Both the position numbers and the translations under genes were made by a program. The notes beneath the pieces were generated by a model. The model was given only the letters and a program-made list of their open reading frames with translations, was not told the origin of the DNA and made no database searches. This document shows, piece after piece, positions 14,682-23,388 of a stretch of 40,206 nt of DNA; the first letter of the stretch is position 1, and every line of letters starts with the position of its first letter. The stretch covers positions 1-40,206 of the forward strand of contig QZKU01000117.1 of NCBI GenBank assembly GCA_003598085.1, written 5' to 3'. The DNA is from Candidatus Abyssobacteria bacterium SURF_5. GTDB lineage: Bacteria; Abyssobacteria; SURF-5.

Positions 14682-16826
14682 TCATTTTGCCGTTACGGCG
14701 GCAAACGTGCTTTTGGCCGTCCCCGGATTCTCGGTTAGGGGAGGCCAGTCAGGCGCGTTGATCGTTCCACAGTACGCCCACCAGTCGAATATATCCGCCG
14801 GAAGATAATGCTTGGGGAATGAGATCGACGCTTGCGCCCCTCGCACTTCCATCTGAAAATCTTTTGGCGATATTTCTATTCCATCTTTGCGCGATCTATC
14901 CGACGTCTTGTTCCAACCGACGTTCCAACCGTTGCTGTCAAGGTTGAGAGAGATGAGATATTCGTAGCCGAGGCTCGATTGGCCGGTTCTTATGTCGCGG
15001 TCAATATCGGCGAAGAAGACGATGTCAATCCGTCTGTTAGCCATTTCGCCGGGTTCCGGAAAAGCCTCTGCCGTATGAATCGATAAGGTGTAACGTTCCT
15101 CACGTAATGCCGCCTCGGCCTGGAGGATGTCCAAATATCGCCGGGAAGCGTCGCCGTGCAGGTTTCCTGCGGGATCGGACACGCCGACACGCTGGGAAGC
15201 GTTTTCATCAGGGCTCGCCGGTCGTTCCACGAAGGAGTACTTTTTTCCGTCGACCACGGCGCTCTCCAGGTTGAGAACCTGCCCCGAGTTGTCGATCCTG
15301 CGCACCGGACCGATTCCTTTCGCCATCCAGACTTCAAAGGTATATATGTCTGACATCCCGCCGCCGACACTGACAAACTGAGTGAGCGAAACCAGCAAAT
15401 GCATGCATTCAAGCGGGACGCCGTTCGCCATGGTAATCGTTTCAACTTTATCGAAAACCGTGCTGCAAGCTCCCGACATCGTCGCGATCTGTACGCCTTT
15501 CAGGTCGTAAACGGGCGCATTCTGGAGCCTGGTGCTCTTGTGATAGCCCGGAGCGATTTTTCTGTCCATGACGGCTTCCTCCGTGCAGAAAACAGTGGCG
15601 ACACCATCGGGATTCTGATGCTTCAGCTGCCACCAGCCCGCCACATCGGAAGCCGCCCAAACGACAAGTCCGTCGGAATGTTCCATTCTTGCCGCCATCT
15701 TCCCGCATATCTGGTCGAATCCTGCAACACTTTGGGTGAGGATACCGCCATCGGAAGTCCTGAACACCCACTGGTCACCCACGCTCAGCGGGTGGTAATC
15801 CTGGATGTCGTAGTGATAAGCTTGAGTTTCGTTTGTCGGGGGATTAGCACTGTCGCGTTTCAACGTGACAAACCCGATGAAAAACAAGAATGTTGTCAGG
15901 CAGAGCAGACCGGCCGCATAAAAAAATGTTTTCCGGTTTGCCTGCTTTCGCTCTCTTTGCAGGAGTCTCTCCGTGTCTTCTTTGTACTTGGATTGAAAAT
16001 CACGAATGGCCTTCAAGAACGCTCGGGCGGAATCGTATCGCTTTTCCTTTTTCTTGTTCATCGACCGCGCGATAATATCGCACAACTGGCGCGGAATCTC
16101 AGGATTGAGAGCCTTGATATCGGGAGGGTCTTCATAGATGATCTTGTGCATGAGCGCCATATTGTCCGGAGCCGAAAAGGGCATTCTGCCTGTCAGCATC
16201 TCGTAGAAAACGACTCCGAGCGAATAGATATCGGTGCGCGCATCGAGCTCCTCGCCCCGGCATTGCTCCGGCGACATGTACTTGGGAGTGCCAAGAAGCG
16301 CTCCCGTCTGCGTGATCTCGGACATATCCGAAACAAGTTTTGCGAGCCCAAAATCCATCACCTTGACTCTGCCCACCTGGTCGATCATGATGTTGGAAGG
16401 CTTGATGTCGCGGTGAATGATGTTGCACTTGTGAGCATGCGCCAGCGCCGACGCGGCCTGCACCATTATCTTTAACGCCGCCGGCGGGCTCAAAAAACCT
16501 TTCCCATCCAGTATCTCCTTGAGCGACTGTCCCTTGACATATTCCATGCTGAAGAAGTGGATGCCGTCTTCCTCGCCGATGTCGTATATCTGCACGATGT
16601 TTTTGTGATCAAGCTGTGCCACGGCCAGAGCTTCCCGGCGAAATCGCTTGACGAAAGAGGCGTCGCGGCTGAGTTCGGGATACAGCGCCTTCAGGGCGAC
16701 TATGCGGTTGAGCGAGACCTGCCTGGCCTTGTAGACCATTCCCATCCCGCCCCTTCCGAGAATCTTCTCGATCTCGTAGTTGCCGAGGGTTGCCCCGGCG
16801 AGTTGACCGATATCCAATAGAGCCAA
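14682..16826 (-). CDS. Transmembrane PknB-type Ser/Thr kinase with sensor domain
   Basis: The 714-residue protein starts with a complete kinase domain (about 15-270): GRGGMG nucleotide loop, K46 in VALKAL, HRDIKPSN (catalytic D140), DFG (158-160) and the SPEQ activation-segment end. A juxtamembrane coiled stretch and one transmembrane helix (about 300-322) follow. The external part has a sensor-like domain (340-532) opening with YHPLSVGDQWVF and a second beta-rich domain. Residues 340-532 are clearly related to the secreted protein at 21007-21846. Both candidate starts are TTG; I prefer 16826 because GGAGG lies eight bases before it, over 16841 which has none. The gene is divergent from an FHA-containing sigma-54 activator, a likely phosphorylation-dependent partner. 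Confidence 0.92.
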   Translation of the reverse strand: MALLDIGQLAGATLGNYEIEKILGRGGMGMVYKARQVSLNRIVALKALYPELSRDASFVKRFRREALAVAQLDHKNIVQIYDIGEEDGIHFFSMEYVKGQSLKEILDGKGFLSPPAALKIMVQAASALAHAHKCNIIHRDIKPSNIMIDQVGRVKVMDFGLAKLVSDMSEITQTGALLGTPKYMSPEQCRGEELDARTDIYSLGVVFYEMLTGRMPFSAPDNMALMHKIIYEDPPDIKALNPEIPRQLCDIIARSMNKKKEKRYDSARAFLKAIRDFQSKYKEDTERLLQRERKQANRKTFFYAAGLLCLTTFLFFIGFVTLKRDSANPPTNETQAYHYDIQDYHPLSVGDQWVFRTSDGGILTQSVAGFDQICGKMAARMEHSDGLVVWAASDVAGWWQLKHQNPDGVATVFCTEEAVMDRKIAPGYHKSTRLQNAPVYDLKGVQIATMSGACSTVFDKVETITMANGVPLECMHLLVSLTQFVSVGGGMSDIYTFEVWMAKGIGPVRRIDNSGQVLNLESAVVDGKKYSFVERPASPDENASQRVGVSDPAGNLHGDASRRYLDILQAEAALREERYTLSIHTAEAFPEPGEMANRRIDIVFFADIDRDIRTGQSSLGYEYLISLNLDSNGWNVGWNKTSDRSRKDGIEISPKDFQMEVRGAQASISFPKHYLPADIFDWWAYCGTINAPDWPPLTENPGTAKSTFAAVTAK

Positions 16827-16875
16827 ACTCACATCCTCCAAGCGCCAGACGGTGTCTCATGTCCCGCCGCCCAAG

Positions 16876-16904
16876 ATGATATCATATTGTTAATGTTGAC
16901 TCAA
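16876..16904 (-). promoter_or_regulatory. Sigma-70 promoter of the kinase gene
   Basis: On the minus strand TTGAGT (16904-16899) and TATCAT (16881-16876) are 17 bases apart, with an extended -10 TGA. It would start transcription near 16869, about 43 bases upstream of the chosen TTG start. Confidence 0.6.
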
Positions 16905-16959
16905 TTGTTTGTTGATTCAACTCCTCTTCGTTGGAATGGAAATTGACAACTTGCTTTGG

Positions 16960-16965
16960 TATAAT
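16960..16965 (+). promoter_or_regulatory. Extended -10 promoter of the FHA activator gene
   Basis: TATAAT is preceded by TGG, an extended -10. The hexamer at the correct distance for -35 (TGGAAA) is poor. A perfect TTGACA at 16943 is only 11 bases upstream and cannot serve with this -10. Predicted start near 16972 places the message start before the ATG at 17008. Confidence 0.55.
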
Positions 16966-17007
16966 GTCTTTCGGTTTACCTTAGAGTTATTGGCGGCGGG
17001 ACTGATA

Positions 17008-18837
17008 ATGGCGCGGTTGACCGCAATACGAGGCCCTCACAAGGGCGCGTTCTATGACTTGGAACACCCCGAAACGGTAATCGGCCGTTTGCGCACCTGC
17101 AGCATCTGTCTGCACGACGCCGCAGTTGGAAGACAGCACGCCAAAATCATCCTGCGCGGCGAAAACGCCTCCGTTGTCGACCTGAAAAGCAAGGCGGGAA
17201 TATACGTTAACGGGAGAAAAGTTGTCTCCGCCAAGCTTGCCGACGGCGACGTGATCCGCATAGGGAATTCAACATTCTCCTTCTCCACCGACCGAAGCGG
17301 GCCGCGAACCACAGAAGAGATGGTGGTGCTTGCGAGCCTCAAAGCCGAGGAGACTGATAGGGCCCGGCTGGCGCTCTCCCGGCAAGCGGCCTCGGAAAAA
17401 GGTGAACTGGCTTTCTTGTATGAGGTCGCCGACTCTCTCCTGCCCGAGACGCAGAGCGAGCGTCTGTTGCAAACGATACTCGATCTGCTGTCACGCCGAT
17501 TTCAACCGGCGGGCGCTCATATCTTCCTTGTGAATTCGAACACCAAAGAACTGGAACTGCATGCTTCCCGGTCCGACTCCGAAGTGCCGCCGATCAGCAG
17601 GACAATGGTCGGACAATCGTACGATAATCGGGAAAGCCTGCTGGTTCAGAACGCCCACGCAGACCCGCGTTTTTCCGACGCGCAAAGTGTCCGCCTGTAT
17701 CAGATTCGTTCAGCAGTCTGTGTGCCGCTGGGCCGGCTCGGCGTCATCAACCTCTGCCACACTTCCACGCGCCGCTCATTCACTCATACCGACTTGACAT
17801 CGCTGTCCATCATTGCGGCTCTCGCCTCGCCTGCTCTCGAAAAAGCCCTGCATCTCGAGACGGTCGAACAGAAAGTGCAGGAACTAACAAGCATCGTGAA
17901 AGGCCAGTACAATATCGTCGGGAAAAGCGCCGCCATCAGAAACGTCTTTGAGCTTATCGGGCGCGCCGCGAAAACCAACTCGACCGTCCTGATCCTGGGC
18001 GAGAGCGGAACCGGGAAGGAATTGGTTGCGCGCGCCTTGCACTTCAACAGCGAGCGAAGCGGGAGACCGTTTGTGGCGGTCAATTGCGCCTCGCTGGCGG
18101 AAAGCCTGGTCGAAAGCGAATTGTTCGGCCATGAAAAAGGCGCTTTTACCGGGGCGGTCGAAGCCCGGCCGGGGAAATTCGAGCAGGCCGACGGCGGCAC
18201 CCTGTTCCTTGACGAAATCGGCGAGTTGAGGCCGGCGGTGCAGGCGAAACTCCTGCGGGTGCTCGAGGACGGCGTCGTGCAGCGGATCGGCAGCGTGAAA
18301 GACCGCAAGGTTAATGTGCGTCTGCTCGCTGCCAGCAACCGCGACTTGCGGGCGGACGCCGCCAGGGGTATCTTCCGGCAGGACCTGCTCTACAGGCTCG
18401 AAGTCATCCAGATACCGATTCCGCCTCTCCGGCGCCGCGTTGAAGACATACCGATGCTCATCGAACATTTCATCGAAATGTTTCGCAACAAATCGAACCG
18501 CTGGGTACGGGGCGTCTCTGATGAGGCGCTGCATTCGATGAAGTCGTATTCGTGGCCGGGCAACGTGCGCGAATTGAAGAACGTTATTGAAAGGTGCATG
18601 GTCCTCGGAAGGCACGACCGAATCGAAAAGGAGGACGTGCTCCAATTCGGACTAAGCGAATTTGTCGCCCCTCACGCTCAACCAACCAGAACACTCAGTG
18701 AAATCGAGAGGGAGCACATCATGAACGTGCTCCGACAGTGCGGCGGCCGTAAAGGAGAGGCTGCGAAACTCCTGGGCATCGACCGCAAGACGCTCTTCCG
18801 CAAACTCGAATCATTCGGGTCGGAGCAGAATATCTGA
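17008..18837 (+). CDS. FHA-GAF sigma-54-dependent activator with Fis HTH
   Basis: The 609-residue regulator combines four modules. An FHA domain (2-95; GR at 26-27, GRQH at 41-44, YVNG) reads phosphothreonine. A GAF domain (about 135-290) may bind a small ligand. An AAA+ domain (about 305-545) has [14 protein letters not shown] and [10 protein letters not shown]-terminal Fis-type HTH ([22 protein letters not shown]) completes it. FHA in place of a receiver implies control by Ser/Thr phosphorylation, and a kinase gene lies divergent next door. I chose the ATG at 17008 because the promoter lies at 16960 and the FHA fold begins there. Likely targets are the two sigma-54 promoters at 19041 and 23389, each with a matching palindrome pair. 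Confidence 0.92.
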   Translation: MARLTAIRGPHKGAFYDLEHPETVIGRLRTCSICLHDAAVGRQHAKIILRGENASVVDLKSKAGIYVNGRKVVSAKLADGDVIRIGNSTFSFSTDRSGPRTTEEMVVLASLKAEETDRARLALSRQAASEKGELAFLYEVADSLLPETQSERLLQTILDLLSRRFQPAGAHIFLVNSNTKELELHASRSDSEVPPISRTMVGQSYDNRESLLVQNAHADPRFSDAQSVRLYQIRSAVCVPLGRLGVINLCHTSTRRSFTHTDLTSLSIIAALASPALEKALHLETVEQKVQELTSIVKGQYNIVGKSAAIRNVFELIGRAAKTNSTVLILGESGTGKELVARALHFNSERSGRPFVAVNCASLAESLVESELFGHEKGAFTGAVEARPGKFEQADGGTLFLDEIGELRPAVQAKLLRVLEDGVVQRIGSVKDRKVNVRLLAASNRDLRADAARGIFRQDLLYRLEVIQIPIPPLRRRVEDIPMLIEHFIEMFRNKSNRWVRGVSDEALHSMKSYSWPGNVRELKNVIERCMVLGRHDRIEKEDVLQFGLSEFVAPHAQPTRTLSEIEREHIMNVLRQCGGRKGEAAKLLGIDRKTLFRKLESFGSEQNI

Positions 18838-18916
18838 CCAGCCGCTCCCGGATATCATTAGTCCTGATACATCCTCTATTCTCCACCTGATCCAGATTCC
18901 TAATCCAAAATCTCAT

Positions 18917-18955
18917 GAGGCATCACGCCCCATTTCGCATCGGGCATTCTGCCCC
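18917..18955. promoter_or_regulatory. Enhancer (UAS) A: tandem palindromes for a sigma-54 activator
   Basis: Two related inverted repeats lie 24 bp apart centre to centre: GGCATCACGCC (18919-18929) and GGGCATTCTGCCC (18942-18954, perfect 5-bp arms). They begin 80 bases after the activator gene and sit 93 bp (second centre) upstream of the -24 element at 19041. The same pair and the same spacing recur at 23265-23303. The flanks are also alike, up to GAAATC about ten bases to the right. Confidence 0.75.
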
Positions 18956-19040
18956 AAAAACCGGAAATCTTGTCTCCTGATTTGCATCAGAAGACTTATA
19001 AGTTGCAGCTTCTCCAGTAGTTACATCAGTCGCAGGACTA

Positions 19041-19056
19041 TGGCAAACTGTTTGCT
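19041..19056 (+). promoter_or_regulatory. Sigma-54 promoter A
   Basis: TGGCAAACTGTTTGCT has the -24 GG and -12 GC separated by exactly ten bases and closely matches the TGGCAC-N5-TTGCW consensus. Transcription would start near 19067 and run into the FG-GAP gene at 19184 with a leader of about 117 bases. It stands 93 bp from the enhancer palindromes. The rest of the 18838-19183 gap holds no gene that I can support. Confidence 0.8.
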
Positions 19057-19183
19057 CTTTCCGTCAATTGCTATTGCCCGCCAGGTGTACGCATGAAATG
19101 AAGCATCCGGTTCAAATGTCGCGGAAATGTACGAGGAGCCCAGCTGGCTCGCAACAAGGATTGTTCTAAAGAGGGAGGCTATT

Positions 19184-20818
19184 ATGAGAAGGCTGCTGGT
19201 TTCAACGGTTTTTGCGTTGGCTGTCCTGTTGTATCAGACATTCGCTCATGGCGACCCTGTCCTCAAGGCCGGCTGGCCGGTGAAGGCAAATGTTCACATT
19301 TTCGGCTCGTGTGTCACCGGTGACATAGTCGGTGACGCCAACAAAGAAGTTATTTGCCTGTCGGCTAACCCGGGCTGGTACGACTGGTCCGCCTCCGTTT
19401 ATGCATGGGATAGATATGGTTCTCCCTTGCCGGGTTTTCCCAAGTATCTCGGGGCAACAGGATGGACTAACTTCGGTCAGGGTTCTCCCGCACTGGCTGA
19501 TATCGACGGTGACGGATCACTTGAGATAATCGGTTCGGGCGGCGGAAAAATCTACATTCTGAACGGTGATGGAACCTATCAATCAGGATGGCCAATCAAC
19601 TTAAATACAAATTCCTCGCCTGCAATCAGCGACCTCGATGGAAATGGGAACCTGGACCTCGTCGTCGGCGGGCATGACGGCAAAGTATATGCGTGGAACA
19701 GCTCCGGTACAAGCCTTGCCGGTTGGCCGGTCACAACCGCAGGCGAGGTAATATTTGCAACGCCCGCGATCGCCGATATTGATGAAGACGGCAAGCCGGA
19801 GGTTGTCATCGGTTCAGCCGACGACTTTGTCTACGTTAGAAACGGCGACGGAACACCGGTGACCGGTTGGCCGAAATCTGCCGGCGCGGATATCAGATCC
19901 TCCGCCGCGGTCGGCGATATCGACGATGACGGCGAACTGGAGATCGTGGTCGGTACGAACGGCAATCGGGTCTATGCCTGGGACGCGGACGGGACTCTCG
20001 TCAGCGGCTGGCCCGTATCCACAGGAGGCGCGGTGGAATCGTCACCCGCGCTTGGCGATATCGACGGCGACGCCTCGCTCGAGGTCGTTGTCGGATGTTT
20101 GGATGACAAAGTCTACGCGTGGAACGGCGATGGTACTGCGGTAATCGGCTGGCCCGTGGCGGCCGGCGGCGACGTCTATTCGTCTCCCGGCCTCGTGGAC
20201 CTCGACGGCGACAACGCCCTCGAAGTCGCTGTCGGCGTTTACACCGGGACGGTTCGCATTTGGAACGGTGACGGCGGGCTGTTATATGACCTTTCCGAGC
20301 CGGGTGCTATTCTCTATAGCTCTCCCGCATTTAATGATATCGACAATGACGGCAGCCTCGAAATGGCTATCGGCGACGAAAGCGGCTGGGTCTACTGCTG
20401 GGACTTTGGGGCGGGCACATATGATCCCGCTTTGCTCGCTTGGCCGATGTTCCATCACGATTCATGGCATACCGGCCTGTACGAGGGCGGCTCTCTCTGG
20501 TTCATCATCTATCCGGAAAAGCCGTCATATCGTGCGGGAGAAACGCTTAAGGTTTACGTACAGGTCATGAACCCCGGCGCCGGTATTCCCGTCGAAGTCA
20601 AAACCTGGATGAAGGACCCGGACGGCTACTTGCAGTCGTTGAAGAAACTGCCCGAAATCGACTTGCCCGCCGTTTTCACGAGTACCTTTCTCATCTATAA
20701 ACACACGTTCGTAGCCGGCGACCCTGACGGAATATACACGCTGGGCGCGGCTCTGGAGGACCCGATCACGGTGGAGGTCTTCACGCGGGACACCGCCGAC
20801 TTCACCTTTACGCCATAA
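19184..20818 (+). CDS. Secreted FG-GAP/VCBS repeat (beta-propeller) protein
   Basis: The 544-residue protein has a Sec signal peptide and about seven repeats of the type DIDGDGxLEIVVGxxDGKVYAWNxDG-GWP. These are FG-GAP repeats with calcium-binding DxDxDG loops that fold into an integrin-alpha-like beta-propeller. A C-terminal beta-sandwich follows (IIYPEKPSYRAGETLKVYVQVMN). Such proteins are surface or secreted adhesins or ligand binders. The ATG at 19184 has GGGAGG five bases upstream and begins the signal peptide. It is the first gene after sigma-54 promoter A, so it is probably activated by the kinase/FHA regulator pair. No catalytic residues are evident. Confidence 0.88.
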   Translation: MRRLLVSTVFALAVLLYQTFAHGDPVLKAGWPVKANVHIFGSCVTGDIVGDANKEVICLSANPGWYDWSASVYAWDRYGSPLPGFPKYLGATGWTNFGQGSPALADIDGDGSLEIIGSGGGKIYILNGDGTYQSGWPINLNTNSSPAISDLDGNGNLDLVVGGHDGKVYAWNSSGTSLAGWPVTTAGEVIFATPAIADIDEDGKPEVVIGSADDFVYVRNGDGTPVTGWPKSAGADIRSSAAVGDIDDDGELEIVVGTNGNRVYAWDADGTLVSGWPVSTGGAVESSPALGDIDGDASLEVVVGCLDDKVYAWNGDGTAVIGWPVAAGGDVYSSPGLVDLDGDNALEVAVGVYTGTVRIWNGDGGLLYDLSEPGAILYSSPAFNDIDNDGSLEMAIGDESGWVYCWDFGAGTYDPALLAWPMFHHDSWHTGLYEGGSLWFIIYPEKPSYRAGETLKVYVQVMNPGAGIPVEVKTWMKDPDGYLQSLKKLPEIDLPAVFTSTFLIYKHTFVAGDPDGIYTLGAALEDPITVEVFTRDTADFTFTP

Positions 20819-20885
20819 AGCCTGCCTGGGCGAAAGAAACTGTGTCCGATAGAAGGCTCCTTTCACTGTCGGAAGCGCGCGGATG

Positions 20886-20921
20886 CGGAGAGGACGCATC
20901 AACAAGGAATGCTCCTCTCCG
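20886..20921 (+). other. Long stable hairpin between operon genes
   Basis: CGGAGAGGA (20886-20894) pairs perfectly with TCCTCTCCG (20913-20921). GCAT/ATGC extends the stem inside after one bulged base, leaving a nine-base loop. There is no T tract after it, so it is not a standard terminator. It may stabilise or process the message between the FG-GAP gene and the next gene and set their ratio. Confidence 0.5.
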
Positions 20922-21006
20922 TAATCCCCGGCGGCTATTCGATTTCATCTGAAGCCGGTTTGAAACCCTCGGCTCACTCGAGGGCACAACAAAAGGAGGA
21001 GAAATC

Positions 21007-21846
21007 ATGAAAAGACTGATAACCGTCGTTGCGACAATTGCGTTTCTCGCGCTTACCGCCTCGCCCGGACTCTCCGTTCCGCTCGACATCACGAGCGCCG
21101 GCATGGAGGTAACCGGCCCCACCACATTCACCATGCACAACGGACTCGTTGGGCCACATCTGTATTGGGCGGCCTTCCAGTGGAACCCATTGAAGCTGGC
21201 TTTCCAGATGACGGGGAGTTACGGCGTCGAAGACCCGACGTTCAAGGCCATGGAATATTATCCGCTCGAAGTCGGCAACACGTGGACATACGCGCGTTCC
21301 GGCGGGGGCACATTGACGATAACCGTGACGGGAACCGACGAAATCTGCGGCGTGACCTGTATGCGGATGGAAAATTCGGACGGAAAGATCGATTGGTACG
21401 TGAGCGACGATACCGGCGTGTGGTTGGTCCAGACTCAGAATCCGGACTACTCGTACGTCGTTTTTTGCCCGGTTCAGATATGCAACCCATACGGATATAT
21501 CGGATTCTCGAAGCTCACTCCGTATGAGGACGCGCCGATCTATATGTCGGGCGGCATCCCGATTGGAAGCATGACCGGCTACATGAGCTACACCGGAAAC
21601 GGCCTCGAAACAGTTGCCACCCCGGCCGGCACGTTCCCTGATTGTGTCCGCGCTAACCTGGCTCATTCCTATACGACAACCTGGCACACGGCCGTCATGA
21701 ACGACGAACTGTGGTTCGCCAAGGGGATCGGCCTGGTAAAAAATATAACCATGACGGCGACGGCGCTCGACGGCTCACTCGTCGAGAGCTTCACCGAAGT
21801 GCTCATCCTCGAGAGCGCGACGGTCGGAGGCGTCTCCTATCCGTAG
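21007..21846 (+). CDS. Secreted homologue of the kinase sensor domain
   Basis: The 279-residue product has a signal peptide (about 1-23) and then a domain (82-279) starting EYYPLEVGNTWTY. It aligns along its length with residues 340-532 of the Ser/Thr kinase encoded at 14682-16826: DEICG against DQICG, RMENSDG against RMEHSDG, QTQNPD against KHQNPD, APIY against APVY, AKGIGLVKN against AKGIGPVRR, and LESATVGG against LESAVVDG. It is therefore a soluble version of the kinase's external domain, possibly competing for or presenting its ligand. AAAGGAGGAG precedes the ATG. It lies in the promoter A gene run. The fold and ligand are not known to me. Confidence 0.85.
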   Translation: MKRLITVVATIAFLALTASPGLSVPLDITSAGMEVTGPTTFTMHNGLVGPHLYWAAFQWNPLKLAFQMTGSYGVEDPTFKAMEYYPLEVGNTWTYARSGGGTLTITVTGTDEICGVTCMRMENSDGKIDWYVSDDTGVWLVQTQNPDYSYVVFCPVQICNPYGYIGFSKLTPYEDAPIYMSGGIPIGSMTGYMSYTGNGLETVATPAGTFPDCVRANLAHSYTTTWHTAVMNDELWFAKGIGLVKNITMTATALDGSLVESFTEVLILESATVGGVSYP

Positions 21847-21897
21847 AGAGACTCAAAGAAACATGGGGAAACCGTGATTCGAAAGGAAGGGAACAAA

Positions 21898-22773
21898 ATG
21901 AAACCTCGAAACCTGTTTCTTGCGTTTGTGCCAGCGGCGATGGTTTTGCTGGCCTCAAGCGTTTCGGCCGCAGATTGGTCCTGTCCGACGGATTCCGTGA
22001 AGGCGTGGGCAATGTGCGTCATGGAGAGACTGGACGCGTTGGAGACCGAAAACGCCGCCCTGCAGGCCAGAGTGGACGAATTAGAAGGCAAGCTCGCCTG
22101 TGTGAGTATGGAAGCCGGAGAAATTGACGGTCTCGCCGGTCCGCACCTCATCTTTACAGGTGTCAATATCCATATCAGGAGCGGTAGCGGCTCGACGATC
22201 AATATGCCATGGCCCGATCCTCCGTCAGGTCTTGGAAACCTGATCATAGGATATAACGAAGAGCCAGATGGTCTTTTGGCGGGTGAAAGGGGCGGCTCCC
22301 ATAACCTGGTTGTAGGACCCGAACACCGCTACTCGAGCTATGGAGGCCTGATTGCCGGGTTCCATAATACTTCTTCCTGGTTGTACACGTCGGTAACAGG
22401 CGGAGAAAACAACAGGGCGGGCGGCTATGCGGCCAGCGTGAGTGGCGGGTTCAATAACGATTCCGCCGGCTGGGCTACCAGCGTAAGCGGCGGGTCGTAC
22501 AACAAGGCCGCCGGCTCCGGAGCCGGATTCGCGGCGTCAGTCAGCGGCGGCAGCTACAATCGGGCTGCAGGCGACAATTCGAGCGTCAGCGGTGGATGGG
22601 ACAACACGGCCGGCGCAGTCCATTCCACCGTCAGTGGCGGCAATTCCAACACGGCAAGCGGCCTCTCAGCAAGCGTCAGCGGGGGCGGGTCGAATGTCGC
22701 GGCGCATGATGTCTCCACCGTGAGCGGAGGATGGGGCACCACGACTTCCTCGGATTTCGATCACGTGCCCTGA
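21898..22773 (+). CDS. Secreted YadA-head-like SVSGG repeat protein
   Basis: The 291-residue product has a signal peptide (MKPRNLFLAFVPAAMVLLASS), a short heptad coiled coil (ERLDALETENAALQARVDELE) and then eight repeats of about 14-15 residues, SVSGGxxNxAAG, like the heads of trimeric autotransporter adhesins. It ends abruptly at SDFDHVP without a membrane anchor or the usual closing domain, so it may be a secreted fragment or a 3'-truncated gene. The ATG at 21898 has AAGGAAGGG upstream. It follows the sensor-like gene closely. The stand-alone HTH gene begins 132 bases after its stop, where the duplicated regulator segment starts. Confidence 0.8.
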   Translation: MKPRNLFLAFVPAAMVLLASSVSAADWSCPTDSVKAWAMCVMERLDALETENAALQARVDELEGKLACVSMEAGEIDGLAGPHLIFTGVNIHIRSGSGSTINMPWPDPPSGLGNLIIGYNEEPDGLLAGERGGSHNLVVGPEHRYSSYGGLIAGFHNTSSWLYTSVTGGENNRAGGYAASVSGGFNNDSAGWATSVSGGSYNKAAGSGAGFAASVSGGSYNRAAGDNSSVSGGWDNTAGAVHSTVSGGNSNTASGLSASVSGGGSNVAAHDVSTVSGGWGTTTSSDFDHVP

Positions 22774-22904
22774 TCCTGGGAACAGCGACAGAGAAGGAGA
22801 TCGCGGCTCGCGAGCATCTTTCGGCGATCAGGCTCATCGCTCATAAGGGAAAATCAACGCCGGCGCATCAGGTTCGCCGGACGAGGAGAAGAAGGGAGGC
22901 GAAA

Positions 22905-23120
22905 ATGAGCGATCAGGATGTGGTGGAGTTTCGACTGAGGCAAGCAGATGCCGCGGCCGATCAGCGAATAAAAACGCTCGATGAAATCGAGAAGGAACAT
23001 ATCATGAGCGTGCTCGAAAAATGCGGTGGCCGAAAAGGAGAGGCCGCAAAACTCCTTGGCATCGACCGCAAAACCCTCTTTCGAAAAGTGAAGGCGCTGA
23101 AACCGGAGCAGAATATTTGA
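22905..23120 (+). CDS. Stand-alone Fis-type HTH protein, partial paralogue of the FHA activator
   Basis: The 71-residue product consists of little more than a Fis-type DNA-binding domain. From DVVEFRL to the end it matches the C-terminus of the FHA activator (DVLQFGL ... [21 protein letters not shown] ... EQNI), and the DNA is alike too. It lacks FHA, GAF and AAA+ domains, so it cannot activate sigma-54. The ATG has GGGAGG five bases upstream, an excellent ribosome binding site, which argues that it is expressed rather than debris. It probably binds the same palindromes as the activator and could act as a competitor. It sits just upstream of enhancer B. The alternative is a leftover of a duplication. 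Confidence 0.78.
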   Translation: MSDQDVVEFRLRQADAAADQRIKTLDEIEKEHIMSVLEKCGGRKGEAAKLLGIDRKTLFRKVKALKPEQNI

Positions 23121-23264
23121 TCCGCCATTCTATCTCTGCACCATGAATCGGAATTGCCTTTCCTTTAAATCTGCCTTCGGCCAAATGCGTCGAAGAGAAC
23201 ATCGAGTGGGAAGTGCGGATGCGCCTCCCAGAATTTCAATCGAAAATCGAGAATTTAGAGTTGT

Positions 23265-23303
23265 GAGGCATCCTGCCCCATCTCGCTTTGGGCATTCCGC
23301 CCC
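23265..23303. promoter_or_regulatory. Enhancer (UAS) B: second tandem palindrome pair
   Basis: GGCATCCTGCC (23267-23277) and GGGCATTCCGCCC (23290-23302) are 24 bp apart centre to centre, as in enhancer A. The second centre is again 93 bp upstream of a sigma-54 -24 element (23389). The 53-base block from GAGGCAT to GAAATC is largely the same in both copies, while the 85 bases before each promoter differ. Confidence 0.75.
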
Positions 23304-23388
23304 ATTCGCCAGAAATCCCGGCCGCGCTATCCGGCCGACCGTCTGCCAAATCTTTATGTATCAACTGCTTATGTCTGATAGCCATTAG

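Noticed and set aside
15399-16475. 358-codon plus-strand frame inside the kinase region
   Set aside because: It is the antisense shadow of the kinase domain, which has complete HRD, DFG and nucleotide-loop motifs on the minus strand.
16943-16948. Perfect TTGACA as -35 for the FHA activator gene
   Set aside because: It is only 11 bases from the TATAAT at 16960, too close for sigma-70 recognition; the extended -10 is a better explanation.
16909-17007. N-terminal extension of the FHA activator
   Set aside because: It would start upstream of the only visible promoter, and the FHA domain begins naturally at the ATG at 17008.
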